From Apostichopus japonicus (Eukaryota; Echinodermata; Holothuroidea; Aspidochirotida; Stichopodidae), in NCBI RefSeq assembly GCF_037975245.1, contig NC_092572.1, forward strand, positions 15,506,269-15,570,268: DNA of 64,000 nucleotides. Direction: 5' to 3'. The notes beneath the pieces are model-generated. The model did no database searches and had not been told where the DNA came from. It saw nothing but the letters and a program-made list of their open reading frames with translations. A program made the position numbers and the translations under genes. Positions 37,050 through 48,814 of the stretch are shown here, one piece after another; the first letter of the stretch is position 1, and each line of letters opens with the position of its first letter.

Positions 37050-37139
37050 CTGTGAAAAATGTAACCAGAGAGAAGAGTTGTGGATGACGCATAATCACTG
37101 GGTTTCCATTTGGCCTGTTTCCTACAAGATTTCTAACCG

Positions 37140-37706
37140 CAGGAGCGTAGCCAGGGGGCAAAGGGGGAGACCGCCCCCCCTCGATTTTTTTTTTTTATGA
37201 TATCGAAGTTTTATAGCAGCTGTTATAAGAGGTTTTAATATTTGTTCACCAATAAATTAACTGTGTCTGAATTTTCGAAAATTCCCAGACCAACATTCTT
37301 CATCATACTTCCCTCTACTCGTGCAATTTTGACCGGTCTGTTAGGGGTTGAAGGTTTTTTTTCTATATTGGTTGTCCATAGATGATATTTTGTGCAACAT
37401 TATGGGCATGTTTGAGGTGAATTTGTTTATTCAAATTCTGAACAAATAATGGGCTTTAAAACCTCGAAAAGTGGGGCTGACGGATATTGTGGGCCGTTAC
37501 GTAGTATTACCTACAAAAGCAGTGTTCATCTGGTTGGTCATTTTCAAGCCTGAGAAGTGCCATTTTCGGTGATCTGGGGGCTATCAAAACCAGAAATTTT
37601 CTTGTACGCTGCGTGCAACCGATGGTGGTGCTCCGCTTAGATAGTAATATACAAAATATCACAAAGCGCGAGAACAATTTGGGGGATGAAAGTTGCTACG
37701 CGCCTG
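37140..37706. mobile_element. hAT-like element in adducin intron, TSD not preserved
   Basis: The left end CAGGAGCGTAG and right end CTACGCGCCTG are complementary at 10 of 11 positions, and the left end continues CCAGGGGGC as in related elements. The body has a C-run and a T-run near the left end. The flanking 8-mers (TCTAACCG and CACCCAAG) do not match, so the copy is old or the ends come from different insertions. Confidence 0.55.
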
Positions 37707-38084
37707 CACCCAAGCAAATGTACCCCATCAATATTTGAAACAAATCACCGCCCCGGATCACATTGTCCAGAATGGTGACAATCCCGCTTCCCCCTCCCCC
37801 CCAACAACCCTTCTATCCCTGTTCTCCCTCTGAAAAGATCAAACATTCGCTAAATAAATAGCAAACAAAGGATGACTAACTTCTGATAATTCCATCTGTA
37901 GGGCATTTTAGATCTAGATTTTTTGTTTCTGGAAAGTGCTAAAATCAAAACATTTTCATCACCTTGGCAAGTGCCTGTTCGATGTCTTGAATTGTCAAAG
38001 TCCCCAAATTGCCCAAAATTAAGGATTGTGTCGGGTGATTCTGTCAAACGAATGATGTGCCTACCACCAATTACATGTCACTAC

Positions 38085-38379
38085 TACTCAGGTGTATCTT
38101 CGTCTTGTAGCCCTCGTCTTCCCCTTTCTCTCCCCAGTTGGCGTACTTTTGAGCTACCTCCACCTTGGAGTATGTGTTTGGCGTGTTCAGCCATTTCGTC
38201 TTCTCCTCTGCCTGCCTCCTGTTCAACATCTTGATCGGTGACTCGTATCTGCTCTTCTCAAATTCGTTGTCGTAGATGTAGATGAAGTTGGTGGAGGCTG
38301 CTGGGTAGGCGACGTCGCTCTTGGGCTTCAGTTCGTGTCTCACAAACGGCTGGCCGTACACGTTGCCTGTTATGTAACC
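38085..38379 (-). CDS. ADD: Adducin exon (head/neck)
   Basis: The acceptor TTAAATTGTTACAG precedes GYITGNVYGQPFV. The exon continues KPKSDVAYPAA, SPIKMLNRRQAEEKTKWLN, TPNTYSKVEV and YKTKIHL. Vertebrate adducins read GYRTGYPYRHPLI, KHKSDVEIPA, SPLKYMAQRQQREKTRWLN, SPNTYMKVNV and RTKITW in the same order, so identity is secure. The donor is uncertain: weak GTAGTA sites near 38085 keep the frame, and the frame otherwise stops at TAA 38071-38073. Confidence 0.9.
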
Positions 38380-38793
38380 CTGTAACAATTTAAAAAGTTC
38401 CTGTGATCAAATTTTTGTGCTGGTTGCAGATCTAAGTCACTCTTACATCTAACATCAGCAGCACAACATTCCTCCATCTTTGTCTTCTTTGCTGTTTTAC
38501 TTATGAAATGATTACATATCAAGTCTTCCACAAGTATCTCTTTGAAAATCTCACACATTCGCTGTCTTTGGTGCATTCAGGACGAACTAATTGGAACATT
38601 CCGTTTCTATGCCATTTCCATGAAATACTGCACAATTTTGGATGCAGGTGATCTTGAAAATATTTTCAAAATGGGTGGGGTGTGCGACAGATCACTTGTA
38701 GGGAGCTTCATGAAGTTCCCCAAACCGATAAAGTTTGGATTATGTTCAATAGCGTATGAAACCATTCTGATTATTAAGTCAAGAGCTTGCCAA

Positions 38794-38796
<3 letters not shown>

Positions 38797-38847
<51 letters not shown>
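38797..38847. repeat. (TA)n microsatellite
   Basis: About 50 bases of alternating T and A within an adducin intron. Confidence 0.95.
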
Positions 38848-38849
<2 letters not shown>

Positions 38850-39111
38850 CTGAACGAAGCTACCTGCTTATCCACACTGACTTCCTACAACTCACTTCTC
38901 ACTGAATTATCTCACTTAATAAAGCGTATTAGCTTGGTACACATATGATCAAAAACCTCATACGTTAACTAGCGACGCCATCGGTTGGCAATTAGCATAG
39001 TAAATGCTTGCTATGTCTGCCCAGATCTTTAAATGCAAATAAGGCTAGTTGGTCTGCTGCACAGACATTGCAGGCCAAGTGAGTTGGAATTTTTGCATTT
39101 TGAAATCTTAC

Positions 39112-39276
39112 CATATTGTCCAAATATCTCATCATGGCTTCGAACTCCAGTTCACCGACCTTCAGTTTGTGTCCTGTCTCACTGACCCCACCTGCGTCCT
39201 TGGCAGTCCCTTCGCCGACCTTGTCTCTGACTTCATCCGGTAGGTGGATGACATTATCCAGGCCTACGGCATGTAT
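39112..39276 (-). CDS. ADD: Adducin exon (end of head domain)
   Basis: A 165-bp exon, phase 0 at both ends (acceptor ATTCATGACAG, donor GTAAGATT). It encodes HAVGLDNVIHLPDEV, a variable Gly-rich stretch and KVGELEFEAMMRYLDNM, matching vertebrate GEQEFEALMRMLDNL. The preceding exon ends CEIQ and the following one begins GYITG, exactly as in adducin (CEIQV and LDNLGYRTG). Confidence 0.9.
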
Positions 39277-39447
39277 CTGTCATGAATAATTAGCATACGG
39301 TAAAGCGTTTGAATGCAGTTTGTTGTTACATTATCAAACACAAGTCTTACGAGCGACTCTTTAATCTCTCTTATTCCTCCTTTGTCGTTTCTTGTCGCTG
39401 ACTTTGCTCTGCTGGTCCTAACACTACTAAGGAGATTCTTATATTTG

Positions 39448-39667
39448 TCATCTTGTATATGCCATCCGAGGAATACTCAACAATTTCATGTAAGAGGACG
39501 ACAACATCGTACATGATTTGCCGAAGAAACCATCCGTTTGGCGTTCATGCTTCAAAAATACAAGACCCACTAAAGAGTCGTTTTTAGCTTGAATCCGGTT
39601 TGAACTTTCGTCCTTTTGATAAAACCTTTGAATCCTTCTCAATTGAAGCATTTTGTCTTCCATCTCT
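39448..39667 (-). CDS. Possible exon within adducin intron, unrecognised
   Basis: After a good acceptor (CTCTTTTGTCCCTTGACAG) the - strand stays open for about 70 codons: EMEDKMLQLRRIQRFYQKDE, later FLKHERQTDGFFGKSCTML. A possible donor is GTATTC after TTGTTGA. It does not correspond to any adducin segment I know between the exons at 43377 and 39276. It may be an alternative exon, part of another gene, or chance. Confidence 0.25.
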
Positions 39668-40511
39668 CTGTCAAGGGACAAAAGAGCTAAATACTGCCAT
39701 TACAGAACAAACACAGAAATGCACTTCTCCTTCAACAGGCAAATATTTGAGCAACTGTCTGTCTGGGCAATAATACTTCATTTGTTCCTATCCAACAAAA
39801 AAAAATTTGTCTGTCAACAAAACTGGACCAAACTTGGCTATTTGATAATTTGCTCTTTAATGAACAAAATGATGTCAACTTTTCTATGGTGGATATAACC
39901 AATGCCTGGATTCTGCAAGGCACCTTGATAGCAAATAGGCAAAAGCATTATGTACAATATGTATGAGGTACAATAGAAGCATTGTAACACTATCAGGAAA
40001 ATGGAATTTTGTGTTTATAAGCCTCTTCTCCAAACGATTTGATACAGAATCATGTGGACACCTGCGGGCGCAAGCTGAGCTCATCAAACTTACAAAGACC
40101 CTCAGGAGCATCCCAGCTTTCCTTTCATGATGTTAGTGTCATCACATTAGTATTTATAATACGCTTTCTGGCCAAGTTGAAGTGCACAGGTGCGGCAGTA
40201 TTTGAATATACCGCGGAGGATTGAAAACTGAAGCCTTTCCAAAATCTCATCGATCATATTCATAGACTTACTGTTTTAGTATTCTGTGCTTAATACTCCC
40301 TTTTGAATAGATATTTATTCCTCTTGAATGTTATTCAACTTTTATTAGCAGATTGAATTTGAGTTAGCAGAAATAAATGTTTCAGTTTTTGAGTCGGACT
40401 AAATTTATTCCAGTCCTTGCAGCCCGACTGAACTTTATTAACATTAGGCTGAAACTTGGAAGAAAATAAATTTTATCCCACAGCGATAGGCCTAGGCCTA
40501 AATATCCAATA

Positions 40512-41631
40512 ATGAATGTTCAGAACTTGCTGCAGTTATCCAAGAATATGGAAAATATTGTTGACCCATCGAAGAAGACCAAGCCTCAAAAATGTGTTAT
40601 TTATTGGATGAAAGATCAACAAGTTAGTACAGAGTCGGTGATGGACAAAGAAAATGCAACTGAAAATGCAGTCTGCTTGATAAAGTGGAGAGGAAAGGGG
40701 CCGTATTCTAGAAAAATCATCAAAATAAGTGGTATGTTGACCTTTTTTCTGTTTCATTTCTATGTGTAATCATTTGAAACTTTCTGACATTGGCACAATA
40801 ACCAAGTTCAGCTTCTAATTTTCTCCTGTCTTGTGCCACGATAAACAGCATATTTGCAGTTAATAAAATTAATAATCAAATTAAAATAAGACAAGGCTAC
40901 ATGTGTAGTATATTTCTTGTTTAGGCCTAAACTTATAGGGTTACTACAGTTAAGCTTTTTCTTATGGGTGCATGGGGCAATGCCTATGTTTGGTAATTAT
41001 TTGGACATTCAGTACTTGGATTTTCCTAGTTTTACCTAGTCAAACTTCACGTTCAAATCTGACGTTTCTCTACCGTACTACAGAGATTTTACTTACCATT
41101 GAAATAGCGTTTTAAATATGCAAAACATTTAAGTGTTGGGCATGCAGGGTTTAATGTGATAACATTTCTGTTTTTCATATGTGGTTATATGCAAGGAGCC
41201 AAATTTTTCATCATTTTAATAATTATTACAGGGGGGGGGAGGGCTAGTAAGGTTATATATAAACTTTGTGACATGTTGTAAGACATGTGTAAACATGCTT
41301 GCTTGCAAAAAAAGTGGGGTCTAAAGCCACCCATCTCTCCCCCGCGTTGCGACGTCCCTGTATTATGCACTGAATATTATATATTATATTTTCCGTTTCT
41401 GGTGGGTGGTTATTGTGCCAATGTATATTTGTGCCCTATCATTATTAATTATTTCTATTTGTTTTATGTTCAGAGTACATTCACAGTATGTGTGGCAGAA
41501 ACCAGAGGACAGAGCCACAGCCACAAGAGATGAACAAACGGTTTGCATACAAGTGCACGAATGCTCCAAGATACATGAAATTGAAGAAGCTGTATTTTAT
41601 TTTTGTTTTGTTTTGTTTTGTAATTTTATAG
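40512..41631 (+). CDS. Small two-exon gene antisense inside adducin intron
   Basis: Exon 1 (40512-40731) starts at ATG and ends at donor GTATGT. Exon 2 (41474-41631) follows acceptor TTTATGTTCAG and ends in TAG, giving 125 codons with consistent phase. The product starts MNVQNLLQLSKNMENIV and contains CVIYWMKDQQVSTES and AVCLIKWRGKGPYSRKIIKI. It ends in a basic patch (RYMKLKK) and a hydrophobic tail (LYFIFVLFCFVIL), which could be a membrane anchor or a remnant of a longer protein. AATAAA overlaps the end. I do not recognise the family; the IYW...IKWRGKG..S.KIIKIS pattern hints at a small chromatin- or BEN-associated N-terminal module, but that is a guess. Confidence 0.6.
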
Positions 41632-41637
41632 TTGTTG

Positions 41638-41643
41638 AATAAA
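41638..41643 (+). promoter_or_regulatory. Polyadenylation signal of the small antisense gene
   Basis: AATAAA seven bases after the stop codon at 41629-41631, followed by an A-run. Confidence 0.6.
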
Positions 41644-41727
41644 AAAGGAGACTTCAGAATTCTGGCTATTCTCATTATTTGTTTGGAGAGTTTTAATCAA
41701 TAACTAGGACAACAAGCTGGCCAAATT

Positions 41728-42174
41728 CCTAACTCTCCTTACTTGGAACTGATTAGCATACAAGTATTCAATAAGTATTCGAGTAAGTATTCAGAAACCT
41801 GTTAAGCCTTCATAAAATAACTAATTAGCATACAAGTATTTGAATACTAGCGAATAAGTATTCGAGTAACTATAAGTATTCAACAGAGCCGAATTATTTA
41901 AATTAGCAAATACTTATATGTAAATGAGCTAAGTATTCAGATAGCTATTCCAAATCTACTCGAATACCTATTCGAATACCTATTTGAACACCTAACAGGT
42001 ATTCGAATACTTCACTCATTTACATATTTTGGCTCTGACGAAGGCTTATAGTTATTCGTATTAGTATTGGAATACTTATTTTGTACTGTGTGTTACTGTA
42101 TATGGTAAATTTTCTGAATACTTAGGAAATCTTTGAATACTTTTTGAATACTTATCGACTATATTCGTGTTAGG
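41728..42174. mobile_element. Foldback element with GAATACTT/AAGTATTC palindromic subrepeats
   Basis: The ends CCTAAC and GTTAGG are inverted, and both arms repeat AAGTATTC or its complement every 10-30 bp. Longer inverted matches are AGTAACTATAAGTATTC with AGAGCC on the left and GGCTCT with CTTATAGTTATTCGTATT on the right, and TATGTAAATGAG with CTCATTTACATAT. Some units are self-complementary (GTATTCGAATAC). The whole 447 bp can fold on itself. No reading frame of note; no target duplication identified. Confidence 0.65.
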
Positions 42175-43376
42175 TAAGGGTAACTTTATTAGAAAGCAGA
42201 TAATCCGCTTTGAAACGACCATTGTTTGTTACCCAGACTCGACAAAAAAAACCACACACACACACCGATTGATAAAATTGTAGGTTGACAAAACCCAGAC
42301 AACCAACTCTTGATGCTGCAGGGAGAAGAGAGGACCAAGTACTCCCATTCCTGCCCATCAACACCCCCCACTTCCCCCACCACTTGAAATCCTAACCCAC
42401 TAGTAAAGAGGGTTGCTGAACCTTCAAGACATACATATAGAAAACTCAATTATGACTTTCATGAATGATCTCTAAGGGAAATTTTTCCCACAGTTTCAAC
42501 TGGTAGCTTTTCTAAGGATTTAAATTAGCCAAAAGACCCTGGTTTCCAAGGTCAATAATGAAACACATCTCCCAGGTGGGTAACCTTGCCCTTGGGGTCA
42601 GACATCAAAAAGAATATTATGGGAACTTTATCGCTGAATGTCAACATTATAGTGCACATACATGTTAGAAAGCAAACATCCCCTACTATGCCTTAATCCA
42701 AATCCATAAATCCGATTTGGAGTCGGCAAGTCGCATCAAGACTAGCAATTATTCCAGTCAAACATACTTTTCCAACCGCTGTTATTTTCTTTTCATTTCA
42801 TGGAGCAGGCTTTGCTATTGCGGGTGGCTTTCTGCTGTTACTCAGAGCCTAGTTTGACTCAGGAAATAGCAAACAAAAGTTTGTACAGAAGCGGAATCTT
42901 CGGGGGTGGAGAGAGTTGAGGAGAGTGTAATGACTACATATTGATACAGAAGTAGACTATGCTAATGGCAAAATCAAGTTCCGTGTAGGCTAGGAGATCA
43001 TTCAATCATTCCCAAGACAATAAAAATTCCAAATTGATTATACTGTTTGGAAACAGTTTGAAAATTTCAGATAACTTTTCTCAGAGGAGAGGGTCATAAC
43101 AAAGAATTAACTCAATCCATACCATTTACTTTGTGTTTCGAGTTGACTAATCTTGTCCATTTTCAACCCTAACCCCCTCCCCCTCCTTACCCCATTCCTG
43201 GCTCTTTAAAAAACAGCTTAAAAAAGGAATACTATGTAACTTTCACAGGTCTCCAAAATATTCTGAAATGGAGGAGAATGAACAAACTGTAACATAACCA
43301 GAAAACATTTGGCCTCACACTGCTAAGTTTTACAAGCAATCCGACCACGTTGGACCAAGTCCAGCTAATTCTTTAC
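42175..43376 (-). other. Adducin intron, nothing recognised
   Basis: Contains a CA-repeat of about 20 bp near 42252 and otherwise unremarkable sequence. Confidence 0.45.
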
Positions 43377-43619
43377 CTGTATCTCACATGCTGCTACACA
43401 GTTGAGGGCTAGGAAGTACGCCTCCTCTATGGACCCACCACAGCAGACGATACATGGTTACGCAAGAATAGGATCTTGTTTTTGGGTCCAGGGGCCCTGA
43501 TGATTTGATCCTTCTGTTCCTCCTCGACCACGATCTCTGTGTAGTCATAGTATAGAGATCTCACCACAAATCAAGGCATCTTGACTGATCAGCAATAGGC
43601 CACACTTCATAGTTGAGAC
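43377..43619 (-). pseudogene. ADD: Adducin head exon with two compensating frameshifts
   Basis: This exon is part of the aldolase-like head domain. It begins after acceptor AATCTTGACAG with VSTMKCGLLLISQDALICGE (vertebrate AVSAMKCGLLPISQEALSLG), and ends SIEEAYFLALNCVAACEIQ before donor GTAAAG. Between these, the stretch YYDYTEIVVEEEQKDQII and GPKNKILFLRNH (vertebrate YHDYHGILVDEEEKVLIQ, GPKSKVLILRNH) is in another frame. There is one extra base after GEIS (about 43552) and one missing base after RNH (about 43457). Total length, 243 bp, is a multiple of three. Without correction the frame meets TGA soon after GEIS. Either the copy is mutated or the base calls are wrong. Confidence 0.88.
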
Positions 43620-45339
43620 CTGTCAAGATTCAAAGCCAAAAATTCAAAATCCTCCATATTCTATGACATCTTTGCTTTTAATGATTTGCTTTCGTCAACA
43701 ACTTGCAGGAAGGGTAATGCTAGGCAAACATATTGAATATTCAAAGAACATTTAAAATCCTCCATAATCTATGACATCATTGCTTTTAAGGTAGTTTTTT
43801 TTTCTTTTTTTTCTTTTCTTTTATGTGGTCAGCAAATTTATAAAGTCAACCAGGTATTAATCAAAACAAATCGAAATGTGACAAGTCAAGCTAAAGATCT
43901 TAAAAAAAAGTGATCAAAATCCAAGTAAAGAAAAAAGGAACCTGCTCTAAGAATCATGAAAGTAATTATAAAGGTGGATACTCACAGCAGCGGCTGCCGA
44001 AGTGTGCACATGTTAAATGCATTTAGTACCTGGTCTGGATTTATTATTATTATTACTATTGCTTTGGCAGACTTTTAACTTTGAACACTATCAATATGTA
44101 GCAACTGCTTTGAAGTTGATGAGAAAAACATCTTTTGGCCGAGAAGCATCCAACATTGGGGTTATTCCACTCATCTCCAGAAGTTATCTGTTGATCCAAA
44201 AAAAATCCCTTAGTTCATTGTTGCCTTTAAATAAAACAGTGAGTGATTTAATTATTTAGATTACACAAAAGAAGGCAAAACTACATCAAGAAAAGAATGC
44301 AAGACAATTGATCAAGTTAGCCATTAGCTAGCATTTGAAAGCAGTAGAGAAGACCAGCATATGCAGAGAAGTCTCCTTGATAATTGAAACAAACACTGTT
44401 GTTTTATAACTCTATAAACACTACCTGGCAATTGATTGGACATTGTTTATATGTAAAGGATTGGGTGGTTAGAGAAGTCTGGTTGCGACATCCAAGGGGA
44501 AGGGGGGGTGGGTGGGGGGGGAGATATAGTATGGCAAGGGAAGGCAGAACTCAGTTTTTCTCTTTAAGCGCTGGTATTTTGTTCCCCACTAGCAAGCTCT
44601 ACATCAAAAAATAGGAGGAAAAGGAAAACAAATGTGTAATAAACAATGCTTGATAAAATCATAAACTAGCTTTTAAATGTTGGAACACTCCTTTAATGCT
44701 CAGAAAATATTAAAGAGTGAATGGCTCCTTTAATATTAAGGAGTAGAAGGCTCTTTTAAATGCTTATGCCATGCAACCCACAATGCATCTCATGTCAAAA
44801 ATTAACCTTCTATTCTAAAAATCATGGCTATAACCGACATATGATAAAAAAAAATAAGATATAAAATCTTAAATTTGTCCAAAATCCATAACCATCTAAA
44901 AAAATATTTGCTTTGTCAATAGATGATAGCTGAAGTGAATCAATACAGCTTATTTATTACAACTCTAAGTGTACATATGACCAACTAATCCCAATGCCAT
45001 GGAATACTATTATGTACCAACGCCAACAACAATATGTACACAACAGTTACCTTTATCGAACACACGGACACGGCCATCTTATACTACAAAAACTTGTGAT
45101 AAAACTGAGGGTGCTACTGGCAAATACTGCAGAATATGTACAACCTATCTAGCCTTATGCTGTCTACCAACAGAAATCACCTACAATATAAAATGAAATG
45201 CAAGCAAATATGAATATTTGTAATGTCTTCGTTCACATACTGAAATAATGATTCCATCTAGTACAGTAGTAGCAGGCATATCACATAATATAACACATGC
45301 TTGGACCTAAGATGTTTAAAAAGTAAGGAACAAACTTAC
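43620..45339. other. Upstream of adducin exon, nothing recognised
   Basis: The next upstream adducin head exons were expected here on the - strand but not found. G-run at about 44500-44522; AT-rich elsewhere. Confidence 0.4.
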
Positions 45340-45420
45340 CTGATTGTACCTGGTCTCCATAGCTGCCCTCAGCATACACTGCAAACGTACATTTTCTGCA
45401 ACAGCTAACTTCACGTCAAA
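45340..45420 (-). CDS. Orphan candidate exon, 27 codons
   Basis: An 81-bp segment between acceptor GTTTTTTGTAG and consensus donor GTAAGTTTG. It is open in one frame only and encodes FDVKLAVAENVRLQC then MLRAAMETRYNQ. Phase 0 at both ends. It does not match adducin or SRP68 as I know them. Splice sites are good but no partner exon was identified. Confidence 0.35.
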
Positions 45421-45639
45421 CTACAAAAAACGCATCATATCAGTCAAAATCTTAGAAAAGTTACAAATGAAACATGTTATTACCTCATAGAGCTTTTGAT
45501 GATAAACTGACGCAGGGAAAGTTAATTAAAAATAACTGATATTTTTGGATATATACATAAATCTTAGATTTCGTGTATAAACCACGTTGTCAATGGTCCT
45601 GACCACAAACTTTTTCAGGTTCCTTACCCGCAACTTCCT

Positions 45640-45935
45640 GGAGTTTTGAAGGCTGAAATTGCAAATAAACTAGTGCATATCCCTACACCAGTTTGAAGGG
45701 TCACATTGCAAATAAATTAATGCATATCCCTACACCAGTTTGAAGGGTCACATTGCAAATAAATTAATGCATATCCCTACACTAGTTTGGAGGGCTGAAA
45801 TTGCAAATAAACTATTGCATATCCCTACACTAGTTTGGAGGGCTGAAATTGCAAATAAACTATTGCATATCCCTACACTAGTTTGGAGGGCTGAAATTGC
45901 AATTAACTAGTGCATATCTCTACATATAAATAGAC
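45640..45935. repeat. 47-48-bp minisatellite, six copies
   Basis: GCATATCCCT occurs at 45675, 45722, 45769, 45817 and 45865, with a variant at 45912. Units share CTACAC(C/T)AGTTTG and TTGCAAATAAA. The array lies just 5' of the LINE at 46150. Confidence 0.92.
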
Positions 45936-46152
45936 CTATCAAAAAGCCCAATCCTTGAGATCAATTTTAAGTTGGTCTGACTTCATGAAGTCAAAAAATT
46001 GGATAACCAACCGTTATTGGATAACCAACCGTCAACCTGTTAACACTGTTCCTTGAGGAGCTCTTATATTTTCTACTTTCCAATGATCTCCGAGGTTAAA
46101 CAGAGTGTGGTTTTCACTACATCATTGCAAATTGTATTATTTGAGACACTAA

Positions 46153-47426
46153 TTGAGACAATATTTAGCAGAAAATTTTATTTTATTCCAATTTTGGAAT
46201 ACTTTTTTCGCTGGAGATCTCGGCAATGACGTCTTGCGACGTTCATTAGCCTACAAGATTGTTAGTACGGATTCTGCGACAGTGGAGAAATTAAAGGAGT
46301 GTAGCATCAGAGTTGCTGACAGTTCATATAAAGATACTGAGATTTTGTATGCTATCATGAATGATGTTGGTAGAGATGGAATTGCAAGTTGTGTGAAATC
46401 TTTGGGATGCTCGATTATCACATTAAAAGCAAAGGAACAAGCTGATCTTATTTTGGACAGTGGACTCCTCGTGAATGGGAATCAGTTTCTACTGGTGTCA
46501 ACAGAACGTTCCTAACTGTTAGTGTTTTTGGAGTACCTTCATTCATACAGGACAAAGATCTAACAGGAAAACTTTGTGAGTATGGGTGTAAAATAAGAGG
46601 CGAAAGGAAACGAAAGACCTTCCCCAGATTCCCAAATATCGAGAACGGAATACGATATGTACAGTTAGAACTACCTGAAGAACACAAGAGCTTGCCTTAC
46701 GCAATTAGAATTAACAGGATTAATATGAACTTAAAGCACAATGGTCAAACTAAAGTATGCAATCTATGTTTGGAAAGCGATCACATCAGGAGAAACTGTC
46801 CTAACTACAAATGTAAAGTTTGCGATGTCCAAGGGCACCGGGAAGCTAATTGCCCCAAGGTCAGATGCTTTAAATGCCAAGAACTTGGACATAAAAGCTT
46901 TAATTGTCCTGAGAGGTTTGAAGAGTATCGCCATGACAACACAAACGCTGGCTCGACCCTAGATACACATGAAAACGAAACACAATATCAGTCTGAGGGA
47001 TTAGTCACTGGGTCAGTTGAACAGGACGATCACGCTATTCAAGAAGCTAACGAGGTCAGGGCACAGAAATCCGAACAAAACACAGATTCAACAGCAAAGA
47101 AGAACAATAACGAGAACTCCAGACACCCGAGTAATCCTAACCAGGAGTCAAAGAAAACCCACCAACAACAGCGAACTGAACAAAAGAAGACATTGCCAAC
47201 ACAAAAAGTAGTAGAACAACGGAGAACACAACCGGAGACTGGATCTCAGCGGATGGAGGGGGCAAGCACAAAAAGGGGAAACATCCAACCCCACAAAAGG
47301 CAAATATCCCTAGACGAAGACAGCTTTCAAACTATCAGACTAAAGAAGAAAACATTTATTCCTAAGCTCAGCAGAGCGAGAAATGTCAGAACAAAGGATT
47401 CTTCAGCAGAACCTATGCAAAGATGA
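46153..47426 (+). pseudogene. LINE ORF1 with three CCHC zinc knuckles
   Basis: Two segments joined by one frameshift near 46512. The first encodes SLAYKIVSTDSATVEKLKE and more; the second resumes LTVSVFGVPSFIQDKDLTGK and reads through NGIRYVQLELPEEHK. It then carries the knuckles CNLCLESDHIRRNC, CKVCDVQGHREANC and CFKCQELGHKSFNC. A long polar Gln/Lys/Thr-rich tail ends in TGA at 47424-47426. The GVPxxxxDxxLTxKL...GxR...NGxR block before the knuckles is a common ORF1 arrangement in animal LINEs and likely binds the element's RNA. Confidence 0.82.
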
Positions 47427-48250
47427 TGGCGTTCATGTTATACATTTATTTATTTATAGCGATGCAAGCTGCAAAATACCTTGAAACAGGGGAGGAAGCT
47501 ATCGCATGCAATTACTACGATATTGTCTCATACAACAAGATGTCTAGCGAACACATATTGTCTTTATTCCACCATAATAGTCGAAGCCTTAACAAAAACT
47601 TAGATGACATAACTACGTTTACGTCTCTATTGAAGGAGGATTTCTCTGTCATTGGATTTATCGAAACCTGGCTTACTGCAGATATATCCCCCCTAATCCA
47701 TATCAATAACTATACGCTTGTTGAAAGGCATCGTCCCGAAAGGAGAGGTGGCGGTGTTTGTTTATTTGATAACAACGATTTAAATGTCAAACTCAGAAAC
47801 GATATAAGCATTTTCAATGATTCTGTCAATGTTCATAGAGGTTGACATAACATCAGCAATGAAAAATTATACCATAGGCGTAATTTATAGGCCTCCAAAA
47901 AGTTCACTGCATATTTTTCTGACACACGTAAACAAAATTTTAACCCAACTCCCAAATGAACGACATAAGTACATTATGGGTGATTATAATATTGATCTTG
48001 CTGACAATATTAAATCTGCTGACTTTTTAAACTTACTATATGCCAGTGGATTTTTTCCTACTATTACCAAACCTACCCGTGTGGGTTGCACTTCTGCAAC
48101 TCTTTTAGATAATGTTATAACCAATGATGACTGCAAACTAATAACTGGTATCTTTGTAACCGATCTCAGTGACCATTATCCATTATTTCTCCAAACTGCC
48201 ATACACAAAAGTAGGCAAAGGGGCCCTATGTATGTGAGGAACTACTGCAA
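47423..48250 (+). pseudogene. LINE endonuclease domain
   Basis: ORF2 starts at or near 47423, overlapping the ORF1 stop by four bases (ATGATGG region). Motifs are LFHHNSRSLNKNLDD, IGFIETWL, GGGVCLF, IGVIYRPPKSS, GDYNIDLAD and TDLSDHYPLFLQT. These are the apurinic-type endonuclease signature blocks, including the catalytic Asp/Asn of GDYN and the His of SDH. A frameshift near 47830 separates GGGVCLF from IGVIYRPP. Confidence 0.85.
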
Positions 48251-48814
48251 AACAAATGTACAGAATTTCTTCTCCACAATCCGAGATGCTTCGTGGGAAA
48301 ATGTTTCATCCCAAACTGATGCAAACATTGCCTATTCTATGTTTTATAACAATTTCAATGCCATATATAATCAATGCTTTCCTGAGCAATGCGTCACCAA
48401 ATCTAAGAGACGTCGAAAGAGACACCTGTGGATTACTGCAGGTATTCTAGTTTCTATCAAAAGAAAAGATAAGCTATTTAAAAGACATATTAAGAACCCG
48501 TCTGGTGTAAATAAAACTATTTATTCTCAATATCGCAATAAGCTCAATCATGTTATCAAATTTTCTAGAAAATTATATTTCAACAATAAATTTGATAATG
48601 CAAGGAGTAACCCAAAAGGCACATGGGATACCATGAACCAACTACTCCATAAAGGTCGTAAACAATCATCGTATCCCTCTTTTTCAAGGATGGTGACAAA
48701 GAGATTAACACCGACTAACCGATTAACATTGCTAATAAATTTAATGACTTTTTCGTCAATCTGGGGCCATCACTGGCAAGTAAAATCAACCACAAACGTA
48801 AATCACAGGAAGCT

